DNA of 64,000 nt from Pseudomonas frederiksbergensis (GTDB lineage: Bacteria > Pseudomonadota > Gammaproteobacteria > Pseudomonadales > Pseudomonadaceae): the NCBI RefSeq assembly GCF_035751725.1, contig NZ_CP142104.1, positions 2,170,001-2,234,000 of the forward strand. The letters are read 5' to 3'. The translations under genes were made by a program, and so were the position numbers. The notes below the pieces were generated by a model that was not told the origin of the DNA, searched no databases, and was given only the letters and a program-made list of their open reading frames with translations. Position 1 is the first letter of the stretch, and every line of letters begins with the position of its first letter. This document shows, piece after piece, positions 38,319 to 49,508 of this stretch.

Positions 38319-39644
38319 ATGGACCTGTTTCGAAGCGCCCCGATTGCCCAGCCATTGGCGGCCCGCTTGCGCGCGACCAACCTGGATGAGTACGTCGGCC
38401 AGGAACATGTGCTCGCCCGCGGCAAGCCTCTGCGCGAAGCCTTGGAGCAGGGCGCCCTGCACTCGATGATCTTCTGGGGCCCGCCAGGCGTTGGCAAGAC
38501 CACCCTGGCGCGGCTGTTGGCGGAAGTCTCGGACGCGCATTTCGAAACGGTGTCGGCGGTGCTGGCCGGGGTCAAGGAGATCCGCCAGGCGGTGGAAGTC
38601 GCCAAGCAGCAGGCCGGCCAGTACGGCAAGCGCACCATTTTGTTCGTCGACGAAGTCCATCGGTTCAACAAGTCCCAGCAGGACGCCTTCCTGCCTTATG
38701 TCGAAGACGGCACGTTGATTTTCATCGGCGCGACCACCGAAAACCCTTCGTTCGAACTCAACAACGCCTTGCTGTCGCGGGCGCGGGTCTACGTGCTCAA
38801 GAGCCTCGACGAAACCGCCATGCGCAAGCTGGTGCATCGGGCATTGACCGAAGAACGCGGCCTGGGCAAGCGTCACCTGAGCCTCAGCGATGAGGGCTTC
38901 CAGATATTGTTCAGTGCCGCGGATGGCGATGGCCGGCGCTTGCTCAACCTCTTGGAAAACGCCTCGGACCTGGCCGAAGACGACAGCGAAATTGGCGTCG
39001 AGCTGTTGCAAAGCCTGCTGGGCGATACCCGGCGACGCTTCGACAAGGGCGGCGAGGCGTTCTACGACCAGATTTCGGCGCTGCACAAATCTGTACGCGG
39101 CTCCAATCCTGACGGTGCCCTGTACTGGTTTGCGCGGATGATCGACGGCGGTTGCGATCCGCTGTACCTGGCCCGTCGTGTCGTGCGCATGGCCAGCGAG
39201 GACATCGGCAATGCCGACCCGCGGGCGTTGAGCCTGTGCCTGGCGGCCTGGGACGTGCAGGAACGCCTCGGCAGCCCGGAAGGCGAGCTCGCCGTGGCCC
39301 AGGCCATCACTTACCTGGCCTGCGCGCCGAAGAGCAACGCCGTGTACATGGGCTTCAAGGCTGCGATGCGCAGCGCCACCGAGCACGGCTCCCTCGAAGT
39401 GCCGCTGCACTTGCGCAACGCGCCGACCAAGCTCATGAAGCAGTTGGGTTATGGCGACGAATACCGCTATGCCCACGACGAGCCCGACGCTTATGCCGCT
39501 GGCGAAGATTATTTTCCCGATGAGCTCGAACCCCAGCGGTTCTATCAACCAGTGCCTCGTGGGCTGGAATTGAAGATCGGCGAGAAGCTCAATCACTTGG
39601 CCCAGCTGGACCGACTGAGTCCACGGCAGCGGAGAAAACCGTGA
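38319..39644 (+). CDS. rarA: Replication-associated recombination protein A (MgsA/RarA)
   Basis: 441-residue AAA+ ATPase related to the clamp loader. It acts at stalled replication forks. Walker A is [16 protein letters not shown] (near residue 55) and Walker B is [12 protein letters not shown]; the arginine-finger region reads [18 protein letters not shown]. The C-terminal tetramerisation domain is complete. A GTG directly before the ATG is an alternative start. Its stop overlaps the crcB start (GTGA), so the two are coupled. Confidence 0.95.
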   Translation: MDLFRSAPIAQPLAARLRATNLDEYVGQEHVLARGKPLREALEQGALHSMIFWGPPGVGKTTLARLLAEVSDAHFETVSAVLAGVKEIRQAVEVAKQQAGQYGKRTILFVDEVHRFNKSQQDAFLPYVEDGTLIFIGATTENPSFELNNALLSRARVYVLKSLDETAMRKLVHRALTEERGLGKRHLSLSDEGFQILFSAADGDGRRLLNLLENASDLAEDDSEIGVELLQSLLGDTRRRFDKGGEAFYDQISALHKSVRGSNPDGALYWFARMIDGGCDPLYLARRVVRMASEDIGNADPRALSLCLAAWDVQERLGSPEGELAVAQAITYLACAPKSNAVYMGFKAAMRSATEHGSLEVPLHLRNAPTKLMKQLGYGDEYRYAHDEPDAYAAGEDYFPDELEPQRFYQPVPRGLELKIGEKLNHLAQLDRLSPRQRRKP

Positions 39645-40015
39645 TCCCCTTGATTCTCGCAGTCTCCGCTGGCGGTGTGGCCGGTACGTTGTTGCGTTTT
39701 GCCACGGGTAACTGGATCAACGCAAATTGGCCGCGGCACTTCTATACCGCGACGCTGGCCGTTAATATCGTGGGCTGTCTGCTGATCGGCGTTCTTTACG
39801 GCCTGTTTTTGATTCGCCCCGAGGTGCCCATCGAGGTGCGAGCGGGGTTGATGGTCGGTTTTCTTGGCGGCCTGACGACTTTTTCATCCTTTTCACTGGA
39901 TACGGTGCGCCTGCTGGAAAGCGGGCAGGTGCCGCTGGCCCTGGGCTATGCGGCCATCAGCGTGTTCGGCGGGCTGCTCGCCACCTGGGCCGGCCTGTCC
40001 CTGACCAAACTTTGA
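39641..40015 (+). CDS. crcB: Fluoride ion channel CrcB/Fluc
   Basis: 124-residue dual-topology channel that lets fluoride out of the cell. It has four membrane helices. The family motifs [23 protein letters not shown] (with the pore Asn) and [13 protein letters not shown] (the Phe box and Na+-site TTFS) are intact. It starts at GTG 39641 with GGAG seven bases upstream and overlaps rarA by four bases. No fluoride riboswitch was seen; it lies inside an operon between rarA and serS. Confidence 0.95.
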   Translation: MIPLILAVSAGGVAGTLLRFATGNWINANWPRHFYTATLAVNIVGCLLIGVLYGLFLIRPEVPIEVRAGLMVGFLGGLTTFSSFSLDTVRLLESGQVPLALGYAAISVFGGLLATWAGLSLTKL

Positions 40016-40018
40016 TAA

Positions 40019-41311
<1,293 letters not shown>

Positions 41312-42706
41312 ATGGACTATTTGCCACTGTTCCACAACCTGCGCGGCAGCCGCGTGCTGGTGGTTGGCGGCGGCGAGATTGCCTTGCGCAAGTCTCGCCT
41401 GCTGGTTGATGCCGGTGCGTTGCTGCGGGTGGTCGCACCCGACATCGAACCGCAGTTGCGGGAGCTGGTCAGTGGCAGCGGTGGCGAGTGTGTCCAGCGT
41501 GGCTACGTGGAAGCGGACCTGGACGGTTGCGGCCTGGTCATCGCCGCCACCGACGATGAACCGCTCAACGCCCACGTCTCGGCCGATGCCCACAAGCGTT
41601 GCGTACCGGTCAACGTGGTGGACGCGCCGGCCCTGTGCAGCGTGATCTTCCCGGCCATCGTCGACCGCTCACCGCTGGTGATCGCGGTGTCCAGTGGCGG
41701 CGATGCGCCGGTGCTGGCGCGGCTGATCCGGGCCAAGCTGGAAACCTGGATCCCCTCGACGTACGGGCAACTGGCCGGTTTGGCGGCGCGTTTTCGCAAT
41801 CAGGTCAAAGGCTTGTTCCCGGATGTCCAGCAGCGGCGGGCGTTCTGGGAAGAGGTATTCCAAGGCCCCATTGCCGACCGTCAGTTGGCCGGGCAGGGCG
41901 CCGAAGCCGAACGCCTGCTGCGGGAGAAAATCGATGGTGAGGCGCCGAACGCGCCGGGTGAAGTCTATCTGGTGGGAGCCGGGCCGGGTGATCCCGACCT
42001 GCTGACGTTCCGCGCCTTGCGCCTGATGCAACAGGCGGACGTGGTGCTTTACGACCGCCTGGTGGCGCCGGCGATCCTGGAACTGTGCCGTCGCGACGCC
42101 GAACGGGTCTACGTCGGCAAGCGTCGTTCCGAGCACGCAGTGCCGCAGGATCAGATCAACCAGCAACTGGTGGACCTGGCCCGACAAGGCAAGCGCGTGG
42201 TGCGGTTGAAGGGCGGCGATCCGTTCATCTTCGGTCGTGGTGGCGAAGAGATTGAAGAACTGGCGGCCCATGGCATCCCGTTCCAGGTCGTCCCGGGCAT
42301 CACCGCCGCCAGCGGTTGCGCAGCCTACGCCGGGATCCCGCTGACCCATCGCGACTACGCCCAGTCGGTGCGGTTCATCACCGGTCACCTCAAGGACGGC
42401 ACCAGCGACTTGCCGTGGGCCGACCTGGTGTCGCCGGCGCAGACGCTGGTGTTCTACATGGGTTTGGTCGGCTTGCCAGTGATTTGCAACGAGCTGATCA
42501 AGCACGGTCGCGCGGCGGACACGCCAGCGGCGTTGATCCAACAGGGTACGACAGCCAACCAACGGGTCTTTACCGGCACTTTGGCAGACTTGCCGCGGCT
42601 GGTGGCCGAGCACGAGGTGCATGCGCCGACCTTGGTGATCGTTGGGGAAGTGGTGCAGTTGCGCGAGAAGCTGGCCTGGTTTGAAGGGGCTCAGGGGCAG
42701 GTCTGA
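41312..42706 (+). CDS. cysG: Siroheme synthase (multifunctional CysG)
   Basis: 464-residue fusion enzyme that makes siroheme from uroporphyrinogen III for sulfite and nitrite reductases. The N-terminal half (1 to about 210) is the NAD-dependent dehydrogenase/ferrochelatase with [18 protein letters not shown]. The C-terminal half (about 215-464) is the SAM-dependent methyltransferase with [20 protein letters not shown] and [16 protein letters not shown]. Its ATG directly follows the serS TAA, so translation is probably coupled; no separate ribosome binding site is evident. Confidence 0.97.
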   Translation: MDYLPLFHNLRGSRVLVVGGGEIALRKSRLLVDAGALLRVVAPDIEPQLRELVSGSGGECVQRGYVEADLDGCGLVIAATDDEPLNAHVSADAHKRCVPVNVVDAPALCSVIFPAIVDRSPLVIAVSSGGDAPVLARLIRAKLETWIPSTYGQLAGLAARFRNQVKGLFPDVQQRRAFWEEVFQGPIADRQLAGQGAEAERLLREKIDGEAPNAPGEVYLVGAGPGDPDLLTFRALRLMQQADVVLYDRLVAPAILELCRRDAERVYVGKRRSEHAVPQDQINQQLVDLARQGKRVVRLKGGDPFIFGRGGEEIEELAAHGIPFQVVPGITAASGCAAYAGIPLTHRDYAQSVRFITGHLKDGTSDLPWADLVSPAQTLVFYMGLVGLPVICNELIKHGRAADTPAALIQQGTTANQRVFTGTLADLPRLVAEHEVHAPTLVIVGEVVQLREKLAWFEGAQGQV

Positions 42707-42720
42707 AGACCGTGCGGCGC

Positions 42721-42744
42721 TCTTCGCGAGCCTGCTCGCGAAGA
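42721..42744. repeat. REP-type hairpin between cysG and the hydroquinone reductase gene
   Basis: An 11-base perfect stem, TCTTCGCGAGC (42721-42731) with GCTCGCGAAGA (42734-42744), has a two-base loop. It is a single REP unit of the family seen elsewhere in the window. It sits between convergent genes and may end both transcripts, although no T-tract follows. Confidence 0.7.
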
Positions 42745-42753
42745 CGCCTTCAG

Positions 42754-43776
42754 CTATAACGAATGCTTCGGATCAATCCCGGTCCCACGCCAGATCCCTT
42801 TCCCGCTCAACCTCTCCCGATCATGGGCCACCGTAAAGTCCTGCTTCGGTCCCTTGGGCACGATCCCATTGGGGTTGATGGTCTTATGGCTGCCGTAGTA
42901 ATGGCCCTGGATATGGGTGAAATCCACGGTCTCGGCAATCCCCGGCCATTGGTATAGCTCCCGCAGCCAGTTCGACAGGTTCGGATAATCGGCAATGCGC
43001 CGCAGGTTGCACTTGAAATGGCCGAAGTACACCGCGTCGAAACGAATCATCGTGGTGAACAAGCGGATATCCGCTTCGGTCAGGTATTCGCCTGCCAGGT
43101 AACGACGGGTTTCCAGCAGGGCTTCCAATCGATCCAGTTCGGCGAACAATTGGTCGAAGGCCTCTTCATAAGCGGCCTGGGTCGTCGCGAACCCGGCGCG
43201 ATAAACGCCGTTGTTCACCGCCGGGTAGATACGCCCGTTCAATGCATCAATCTCGTGTCGCAGGTGTTCGGGATACAAGTCCAGGTCGTTGCCGGTCAGG
43301 CCATCGAAAGCACTGTTGAACATGCGGATGATTTCAGCCGATTCGTTGCTGACGATGCGCCGTTGCTGTTTGTCCCACAGCGCCGGCACGGTGACGCGGC
43401 CGGTGTAGTCCGGCGTGTCGGCGGTGTAGCGCTGGTGCAGGAATCGCAGATCGTCGAGTTTGTCGCCCGTTGAGCCGTGGGTCTTGTCGAAGGTCCAGCC
43501 GTTCTCCAGCATCAGGTAGCTGACCACCGAGACGTCGATCAGGTCTTCAAGGCCTTTGAGCTTGCGAAAGATCAGCGTGCGGTGCGCCCAGGGGCAGGCG
43601 AGGGAGACATACAAATGGTAGCGCCCGGCCTCGGCAGCGAAGCCGCCCTCGCCCGAAGGGCCCGGGCTGCCGTCGGCGGTCACCCAATTGCGGCGTTGCG
43701 CCTGCTCGCGCTGGAAACTGCCGTCCTTGCTTTCATACCACTGGTCCTGCCAGCGGCCCTCGACCAACAAACCCAT
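42754..43776 (-). CDS. Glutathionyl-hydroquinone reductase (YqjG/PcpF-like)
   Basis: 340-residue Xi-class glutathione transferase that reduces glutathionyl-hydroquinones. The catalytic cysteine is C61 in YVSLACPWAHRTLIF. The N-terminal thioredoxin-like domain is followed by the all-helical domain with SNESAEIIRMFNSAFD. Length suits the Xi class (about 320-360). I chose the ATG at 43776 because GAGGA lies seven bases upstream; an in-frame TTG six codons earlier lacks a site. Single-gene unit. Confidence 0.9.
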   Translation of the reverse strand: MGLLVEGRWQDQWYESKDGSFQREQAQRRNWVTADGSPGPSGEGGFAAEAGRYHLYVSLACPWAHRTLIFRKLKGLEDLIDVSVVSYLMLENGWTFDKTHGSTGDKLDDLRFLHQRYTADTPDYTGRVTVPALWDKQQRRIVSNESAEIIRMFNSAFDGLTGNDLDLYPEHLRHEIDALNGRIYPAVNNGVYRAGFATTQAAYEEAFDQLFAELDRLEALLETRRYLAGEYLTEADIRLFTTMIRFDAVYFGHFKCNLRRIADYPNLSNWLRELYQWPGIAETVDFTHIQGHYYGSHKTINPNGIVPKGPKQDFTVAHDRERLSGKGIWRGTGIDPKHSL

Positions 43777-43864
43777 CTGAATGTCCTCGCTCAATAATCA
43801 TTCGAGACGAGTCTATGCCGATAGGTTCGAACTAATAGCGCAAAGGTTGGGCGTTAATGATCGG

Positions 43865-44866
43865 TTATATCGAACGATCCCGGGCATCCCAATACTGCCG
43901 GGCCTTCTCGAACGCTTCGTCGCGAGTATCACCCAGGCCGCGCAAGGCCAAAGCCATGGTGGCGATCAGCGCCAGTTGCGGGTAACTGTCCTCGACGTCG
44001 CCGCGCCAGATCGCTTTCAAATGCTCGGGGTCAAGACTCTCCGGCTTGACGTGGCGCTGCTCGGACAAGCGTGGCCATTCCTCATCCCAACTGACGCCCC
44101 CGGTGGTGCCGTACAAATGACTGTCGGCGTCCGGGTTGATCTCGATCTCGCCGCCGTCGCCCTTGATCACGATGGCGGTATCGCCGAGCAAGCCACTGGC
44201 TTCGCGGTGCACGGCCTGGTAGCCCGGGTGGAAGATGCTTTGCAGGCCGCAGCGTGCGCCCAGCGGGTTGAGGATCCGCGCCAGGGAATGGATCGGCGAG
44301 CGCAGGCCCAAGGTGTTGCGCAGGTCGATCATGCGCTGCATTTGCGGCGCCCAATCCACCAGCGGCATGAAGGCCAGGCCGCCGTTGTCCAGCGCGGTGC
44401 CGACCTGTTGCCAGTCGCGGCACAGCGGGATCTGCAACAAGCCCAGCAGTTGTTCGGTGTAGAGCCGCCCGGCGGTGTGAGCGCCGCCGCCGTGCATGAA
44501 AATCCGCACGCCGTTCTGCCCCAGGCATTTGGCCGCCAGCAGGTACCACGGCAAGTGGCGCTTCTTGCCGGCGTAGGTTGGCCAGTCGAGGTCCACCGTC
44601 AACGCCGGGACCACCAGGCGTTCACGCAGGGCTTCGGTGAAGCCGGCCATTTCCTCGGCGCTTTCTTCCTTGTGCCGCAGCAGCATGAGGAATGCGCCCA
44701 GTTGGGTTTCTTCGACCTGTTCATCGAGCACCATGCCCATGGCTTCCCGCGCTTCTTCACGGGTCAGGTTCCGGGCGCCACGCTTGCCTTTGCCAAGGAT
44801 GCGCACGAACTGGGCGAAGGGGTGTTCGGCTGGAGTCTCAAGGGTCAGTGCTGGAAAGTCGGTCAT
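43865..44866 (-). CDS. ybiB: YbiB/TrpD2-type nucleic-acid-binding protein
   Basis: 333-residue protein with the anthranilate phosphoribosyltransferase fold. It lacks the trp operon context and has a poor match to the catalytic glycine-rich site (FMHGGGAHTAGRLYTEQ in its place). The TrpD2/YbiB branch binds nucleic acids and is linked to the SOS response in E. coli; enzymatic activity is doubtful. It starts at the ATG at 44866, overlapping the tusE stop as ATGA, so it belongs to the tus operon here. Confidence 0.83.
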   Translation of the reverse strand: MTDFPALTLETPAEHPFAQFVRILGKGKRGARNLTREEAREAMGMVLDEQVEETQLGAFLMLLRHKEESAEEMAGFTEALRERLVVPALTVDLDWPTYAGKKRHLPWYLLAAKCLGQNGVRIFMHGGGAHTAGRLYTEQLLGLLQIPLCRDWQQVGTALDNGGLAFMPLVDWAPQMQRMIDLRNTLGLRSPIHSLARILNPLGARCGLQSIFHPGYQAVHREASGLLGDTAIVIKGDGGEIEINPDADSHLYGTTGGVSWDEEWPRLSEQRHVKPESLDPEHLKAIWRGDVEDSYPQLALIATMALALRGLGDTRDEAFEKARQYWDARDRSI

Positions 44867-45198
44867 AGGCAATTCGTCGGTTTGGGCAGGCCCGCCAGCT
44901 TGGCGGCGAGTTTGGCGGGAGTGCCTTTGAACAATCGGTTCAGGTGCAGGCTGTTGCCCTTGTCCGCCCCCAGTTTCAGCGCGGTGTACTTGATCAGTGG
45001 CCGGGTGGCGGGGGACAGCTGGAATTCATCGTAGAAGGCTCGCAGCAGTTCGAGGATTTCCCAGTGTTCGGGGCTCAAGTCGATGTCTTCGGCGGTGGCC
45101 AGGGCGGTGGCCACGTCGGCGGACCAATCATTGAGGTCGGCCAGGTAGCCATCCTTGTCCAGCGCAATGCTGCGTTCGCCCACGGTCAGGGTCTTCAT
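44863..45198 (-). CDS. tusE: Sulfur carrier TusE (DsrC family)
   Basis: 111-residue last carrier of the Tus relay; it takes sulfur from TusD and delivers it to MnmA (encoded at 22.4-23.5 kb). The penultimate cysteine that carries the persulfide is present (PKPTNCL, C110). DLSPEHWEILELLRAFYDEF is typical of the DsrC/TusE fold. It overlaps tusB and ybiB by four bases each. Confidence 0.95.
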   Translation of the reverse strand: MKTLTVGERSIALDKDGYLADLNDWSADVATALATAEDIDLSPEHWEILELLRAFYDEFQLSPATRPLIKYTALKLGADKGNSLHLNRLFKGTPAKLAAKLAGLPKPTNCL

Positions 45199-45488
45199 AG
45201 CCAGCTGTTGACCTTGTCATGCTGGATCGAAAGCTCGACGAAGGCCGGATAATCGACGGCTTCGGCCCAGCCCGGAATAGCCAAGGCGCGGGCCTGTGCG
45301 TCTTCGGCCAGGACGAACACTTTGCAGCCGCCGGCTTGCAGCGTGTCGAACGGCAGGGTGCCGGGTTGCAGCGCATAAGCCGCGTCGCCGCACAGCAGCA
45401 GCGCGTCGTGGTCTCCCAGGATCCGCAGGCAACTGGCGAGGCGGCTGTCGCCGAAGGGGGAATGAGACAACACATGCAAGGTCGACAT
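45195..45488 (-). CDS. tusB: Sulfurtransferase complex subunit TusB
   Basis: 97-residue subunit of the TusBCD hexamer. It has the DsrH-like pattern LHVLSHSPFGDSRLASCL and DALLLCGDAAYALQ. It has no catalytic role of its own in the family. The start overlaps the tusC stop by one base and its stop overlaps tusE by four. Confidence 0.92.
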   Translation of the reverse strand: MSTLHVLSHSPFGDSRLASCLRILGDHDALLLCGDAAYALQPGTLPFDTLQAGGCKVFVLAEDAQARALAIPGWAEAVDYPAFVELSIQHDKVNSWL

Positions 45489-45850
45489 CAGAGGGTGATC
45501 ACCTGGTCGTAACGGTCAATGAGCGCGGCGATGTCCGCTGCGGCCAATACTTTCAGGTCGTCCAGCGCCAGGGCATCGGCGGCGAGACCGCGCTGCGCGG
45601 CGCTGTCGGCACAGACGAAGAGATCTTCGACGCCAAACATCGGCAAGGCCTGCAAGTTGGCGCTCAGGTCCTTTTGCCGGATGGCCCTGGCGTCCTGCCC
45701 GGCGGCGAGCTGAAACACGCCATCATCGAGAAACAGCACGCCGATGGGCAAGTCGAACGCGCCGCCGGCCAAGACGATGTCCAACGCTTCCCGGGCGCCA
45801 GGGCCGGACCAAGGCGCTTGGCGGCTGATGAGCAATAAAGACTTGGCCAT
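45488..45850 (-). CDS. tusC: Sulfurtransferase complex subunit TusC
   Basis: 120-residue DsrF-like subunit of the TusBCD complex. The start is the ATG at 45850 (MAKSLLLISRQAPWSGPGARE), with GGAGG seven bases upstream. LDIVLAGGAFDLPIGVLFLDDGVFQL is the characteristic strand-helix region. It overlaps tusD by one base (TAATG) and tusB by one. Confidence 0.93.
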   Translation of the reverse strand: MAKSLLLISRQAPWSGPGAREALDIVLAGGAFDLPIGVLFLDDGVFQLAAGQDARAIRQKDLSANLQALPMFGVEDLFVCADSAAQRGLAADALALDDLKVLAAADIAALIDRYDQVITL

Positions 45851-46242
45851 TACGCGCCTCCGAAGCAGATCAAGCGGTCGGCATCCTGGATCGCATCGTG
45901 CAACTGACCCAGGCCGGACAAGGCCCACGGCGCTTCGGCGCTGGCCGCCGAACGCTGGTAGCGCTGGGCTTCTTCCTCGTTCAACACGCCACGGCGTAAT
46001 GCTGCGGCGATGCACACTACGCCGTCGAGCTGGTGCTCGGTGACAAATGCGCGCCATTGCTGGGGCAAGTCTTGCTCGTCCTGAGGCGTGACGACGCTGT
46101 TGGCAGCGTTGTAAACGCCGTCCTGGTAGAAAAACAACCGCACGATCTCATGCCCAGCGGCCAGCGCTGCCTGGGCAAACAGCAAGGCGCGGCGCGAGGA
46201 GGGCGCGTGAGCGGCGGAAAACAGCGCGATGGCAAACTTCAT
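45850..46242 (-). CDS. tusD: Sulfurtransferase complex subunit TusD
   Basis: 130-residue catalytic subunit of TusBCD. It accepts persulfide sulfur from TusA and passes it to TusE. The active cysteine is C77 in QLDGVVCIAAALRRGVL, matching the E. coli position (78). The start at 46242 (MKFAIALFSAAHAPSSRRAL) is the conserved N-terminus. First gene of the tusDCBE-ybiB run. Confidence 0.94.
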   Translation of the reverse strand: MKFAIALFSAAHAPSSRRALLFAQAALAAGHEIVRLFFYQDGVYNAANSVVTPQDEQDLPQQWRAFVTEHQLDGVVCIAAALRRGVLNEEEAQRYQRSAASAEAPWALSGLGQLHDAIQDADRLICFGGA

Positions 46243-46351
46243 GACGGACCCGATCGGCAAAACTGCGGCCATGATAATGCTTTATGGGCGGTGGGGCGAT
46301 TGCGAGCCTTCCAAAACAGAATCCAGGTGTACTCATTGTGTCGAGGGGAGC

Positions 46352-46687
46352 TCAGCCTTGGTTTATGAGGCCATACAGCTCGCAATATTCCTCCCATTCC
46401 AAGCCCGCCATCTCCGCCACTTCCTTGTGCACTTCCATGCGCTGGGCCTGGTAGTCCTCGGCTGAAGCGGTCGTCAGCAACAGCGTCAGTTCCCAGGCGA
46501 ACAAGCCCACGCGTTCGGCCTCGGCTTCGAACGCTTCGTGCAAACGCTCGGCGCGGTATTGTGCGGCGGTTTCACCCTTGGCCTGGGCCAGCAGCGGGTT
46601 GAGGTTGTCCAGTTCGTGACGCAGTTGGGGGCGTGCGTCGAGAAAAATCTGCAGGGCTCGTTCGTGCTGCTGTTCGGTTGTCGCCAT
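46352..46687 (-). CDS. Conserved hypothetical protein, small and helical
   Basis: I do not recognise a named family for this 111-residue protein. It is mostly helical and acidic, without a signal peptide, membrane segment or metal motif. Notable are the N-terminal QQHERALQIFLDARPQLRHE and the C-terminal MAGLEWEEYCELYGLINQG. GGAGC precedes the ATG at 46687 by four bases. It lies upstream of tusD in the same direction (109-base gap), which may be chance. Confidence 0.75.
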   Translation of the reverse strand: MATTEQQHERALQIFLDARPQLRHELDNLNPLLAQAKGETAAQYRAERLHEAFEAEAERVGLFAWELTLLLTTASAEDYQAQRMEVHKEVAEMAGLEWEEYCELYGLINQG

Positions 46688-46819
46688 GGTTGCTCCTTGG
46701 TCGATAAGCCGACAGGTTGCGCGAATCGATAGCGGTTGTCGCCTGCAAATTTCGGTAAAGCCGCACGGCAACCCGGGGCGTAATGCTACAGTCGGCTTTT
46801 TTTCGAAGAGTGAAATGCA

Positions 46820-47170
46820 ATGCGAATGCTGATGGTGGCCGTGGTCTCGACCCTGCTGGCCGGCTGCGCGGGTTCGGCGATGGAGCAGGCCCGGACCCAA
46901 GCCCCCTACAAGACCTTGTCCTCGGACAAGCCGCAGCAGAATGTCGCCCAATGCGTAAAGTTCGCCTGGGAAGACGAGGCGGTGTTCGGGGTCGATGCCG
47001 GCGCTTACTTGCAGCCCGGCAAGCAGGGTGGCTCGACGGTATACACCCGTTCGGCCGAATCGTTTGTCGATCTGCAAACCAGTGCCACGGGCACGGCGCT
47101 GAATTACTACGCCAAGCATGATGATTTTGTCGCCAAGCGCCGGTTGGCGGCGTTGGCGACGTGCCTCTGA
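46820..47170 (+). CDS. Small putative lipoprotein
   Basis: 116-residue exported protein. The lipobox LLAGC puts the lipidated cysteine at residue 16. The mature part contains AQCVKFAWEDEAVFGVDAGAY and ends AALATCL, leaving two more cysteines that could form a disulfide. No known domain is recognised, although it resembles small Pseudomonas lipoproteins of unknown role. It is a single-gene unit between two minus-strand genes. Confidence 0.75.
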   Translation: MRMLMVAVVSTLLAGCAGSAMEQARTQAPYKTLSSDKPQQNVAQCVKFAWEDEAVFGVDAGAYLQPGKQGGSTVYTRSAESFVDLQTSATGTALNYYAKHDDFVAKRRLAALATCL

Positions 47171-47198
47171 GCGCCACGAACCAATGTCGGGGTGAGTT

Positions 47199-47630
47199 TC
47201 AACTTTCGGAATCGAGGCGCTTCTGGAAAAAGAAGCGCTGATGCCCCGGTGGATAGTCATGGATCTGGCCGCATTCGGTGAAACCATGCCTGCGGTAGAA
47301 ATCCGGGGCCTGGAAGTCGAACGTATCGAGCCAGATGCCCACGCAATTCTTCTCCCGGGCCAGTTGTTCGGCCATTTGCATCAGTTTCGAGCCCGTGCCC
47401 TGGCCGCGCGCTTGTTCAGGCACCACCAGCAATTCGATATAAAGCCAACGGAAAAATACCCGGCCATACAGTCCGCCGACGATTGCATCGTGTTCGTCGC
47501 GCACAAGCCAGGCGACCAGTTCCGGTGCGCTTCCACCGGCTTGGGCGACGTTGTAGGCGCGCAATGGCGCGACGATGGCTTGGCGTTCTTCATCGGTTGG
47601 AGGGTCCGTGCGTTCGATTCGCAGCGTCAT
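47199..47630 (-). CDS. GNAT-family N-acetyltransferase
   Basis: 143-residue acetyltransferase. The acetyl-CoA loop is VVPEQARGQGTGSKLMQMAEQ (RGQGTG) and the C-terminal part reads TFDFQAPDFYRRHGFTECGQI, close to the PhnO/YhbS-like group. The start is taken at the ATG at 47630 (MTLRIERTD); an upstream in-frame region is poor. The substrate is unknown. Confidence 0.87.
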   Translation of the reverse strand: MTLRIERTDPPTDEERQAIVAPLRAYNVAQAGGSAPELVAWLVRDEHDAIVGGLYGRVFFRWLYIELLVVPEQARGQGTGSKLMQMAEQLAREKNCVGIWLDTFDFQAPDFYRRHGFTECGQIHDYPPGHQRFFFQKRLDSES

Positions 47631-47762
47631 CGGCAATGTCCTTGTGCAAGGGATGATCAAGCACGCGAGCCTACAGCAAACAGGCATATTGTTTAAACCG
47701 AGCCATACTCCTGTGTGCTTTTGAAGCGATCCCTACCCTCAAGAACAAGAAGAGACCGACTC

Positions 47763-49490
47763 ATGAAGTTCGAATCACTGGCCCGGACCCTCATCGCTAC
47801 CTCGCTCTCCCTTTACTGTCTGACTGCCCACGCCGCGTCCCAGGCCCCGGTTGCCGCCGAGAACGGCATGGTCGTCACCGCCCAGCACCTGGCAACCCAC
47901 GTCGGCGTCGATGTGCTCAAGAGCGGTGGCAACGCCGTGGATGCGGCGGTCGCGGTGGGCTATGCCTTGGCGGTGGTTTACCCGGCGGCGGGTAACCTCG
48001 GTGGTGGTGGTTTCATGACCTTGCAAATGGCCGATGGCCGCAAGACCTTCCTGGACTTCCGCGAAAAAGCCCCCCTGGCGGCCACCGCCGACATGTACCT
48101 GGACAAGGACGGCAACGTCATACCCGAACTCAGCACGCGCGGCCATTTGGCAGTAGGCGTGCCCGGCACCGTGTCCGGCATGGAACTGGCGTTGAAGAAA
48201 TATGGCAGCAAACCCCGGGCGGAATTGATCGCGCCGGCGATCAAATTCGCCGAAGACGGTTTTGTCCTGGAGCAGGGCGATGTGGATCTGCTGGAAACCG
48301 CCACGGATGTCTTCAAGAAGGATGCGCGTGATTCCGGCGCGATCTTCCTTCATAACGGCGAGCCTATGCAGGTCGGCCAGAAACTGGTGCAAAAAGACCT
48401 CGCCAAGACGCTGCGGGAAATCTCCGCCAAGGGCGCCGATGGCTTCTATAAAGGCTGGGTGGCCGATGCGCTGGTGACTTCCAGCCAGGCCAACAAAGGC
48501 ATCATCACCCAGGCGGACCTGGACAAGTACAAGACCCGCGAGCTGGCGCCGGTGGAATGCGATTATCGTGGCTATCACATCATCTCCGCGCCGCCACCCA
48601 GTTCTGGCGGCGTGGTGCTGTGCCAGATCATGAACATCCTCGACGGCTACCCGATGAAAGACCTGGGTTTCCATTCGGCCCAGGGCATGCACTACCAGAT
48701 CGAAGCCATGCGTCACGCCTATGTCGACCGCAACAGCTACCTGGGCGACCCGGACTTCGTGCAGAACCCCATCGACCATTTGCTGGACAAGAACTACGCG
48801 GCAAAGCTGCGCGCCGCGATCGAGCCGCAAAAAGCCGGCGACTCGCAAAAGATCAAACCCGGCGTGGCGCCCCATGAGGGCAGCAACACCACGCATTATT
48901 CGATCGTCGACCAATGGGGCAACGCCGTTTCCGTCACCTACACCCTCAACGACTGGTTCGGCGCCGGCGTGATGGCGAGCAAGACCGGGGTGATCCTCAA
49001 TGATGAAATGGATGACTTCACCGCCAAGGTCGGCGTGCCCAACATGTACGGCCTGGTGCAGGGCGAAGCCAACGCCATCGCGCCGGGCAAGGCGCCGCTC
49101 TCATCCATGAGCCCGACCATCGTCACCAAGGACGGCAAGACCGTCATGGTGGTCGGCACGCCGGGCGGCAGCCGCATCATCACGGCGACCTTGCTGACCA
49201 TCCTCAATGTGATCGACTACGGCATGAACCTGCAGGAAGCCGTCGATGCGCCGCGCTTCCATCAACAGTGGATGCCGGAAGAGACCAACCTGGAGACCTT
49301 CGCCGCCAGCCCCGATACCCTGAAGTTGCTGGAGAGCTGGGGCCATAAATTTGCCGGCCCACAGGACCCGAACCACATTGCCGCGATCCTGGTGGGCGCG
49401 CCGTCATTGGGCGGCAAGCCGGTGGGCAAGAACCGCTTCTACGGCGCTAACGATCCACGCCGCAACACCGGGTTGTCGTTGGGCTACTGA
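47763..49490 (+). CDS. ggt: Gamma-glutamyltranspeptidase
   Basis: 575-residue periplasmic Ntn-hydrolase that hydrolyses glutathione and other gamma-glutamyl compounds. A signal peptide (MKFESLARTLIATSLSLYCLTAHA) leads. The self-cleavage site is SNTTHYSIVD, with the catalytic threonine at residue 376, giving the usual large and small subunits. The oxyanion and binding loops GNLGGGGFMTL and PLSSMSPTIV are intact. It is followed 18 bases later by an isochorismatase-type gene. Confidence 0.96.
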   Translation: MKFESLARTLIATSLSLYCLTAHAASQAPVAAENGMVVTAQHLATHVGVDVLKSGGNAVDAAVAVGYALAVVYPAAGNLGGGGFMTLQMADGRKTFLDFREKAPLAATADMYLDKDGNVIPELSTRGHLAVGVPGTVSGMELALKKYGSKPRAELIAPAIKFAEDGFVLEQGDVDLLETATDVFKKDARDSGAIFLHNGEPMQVGQKLVQKDLAKTLREISAKGADGFYKGWVADALVTSSQANKGIITQADLDKYKTRELAPVECDYRGYHIISAPPPSSGGVVLCQIMNILDGYPMKDLGFHSAQGMHYQIEAMRHAYVDRNSYLGDPDFVQNPIDHLLDKNYAAKLRAAIEPQKAGDSQKIKPGVAPHEGSNTTHYSIVDQWGNAVSVTYTLNDWFGAGVMASKTGVILNDEMDDFTAKVGVPNMYGLVQGEANAIAPGKAPLSSMSPTIVTKDGKTVMVVGTPGGSRIITATLLTILNVIDYGMNLQEAVDAPRFHQQWMPEETNLETFAASPDTLKLLESWGHKFAGPQDPNHIAAILVGAPSLGGKPVGKNRFYGANDPRRNTGLSLGY

Positions 49491-49508
49491 CCATTCGAAG
49501 AGGCGAAT

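Noticed and set aside
43865..44866. Anthranilate phosphoribosyltransferase (trpD) for the ybiB gene
   Set aside because: The sequence belongs to the TrpD2/YbiB branch, with a degenerate glycine-rich site and tus-operon context, not tryptophan synthesis.
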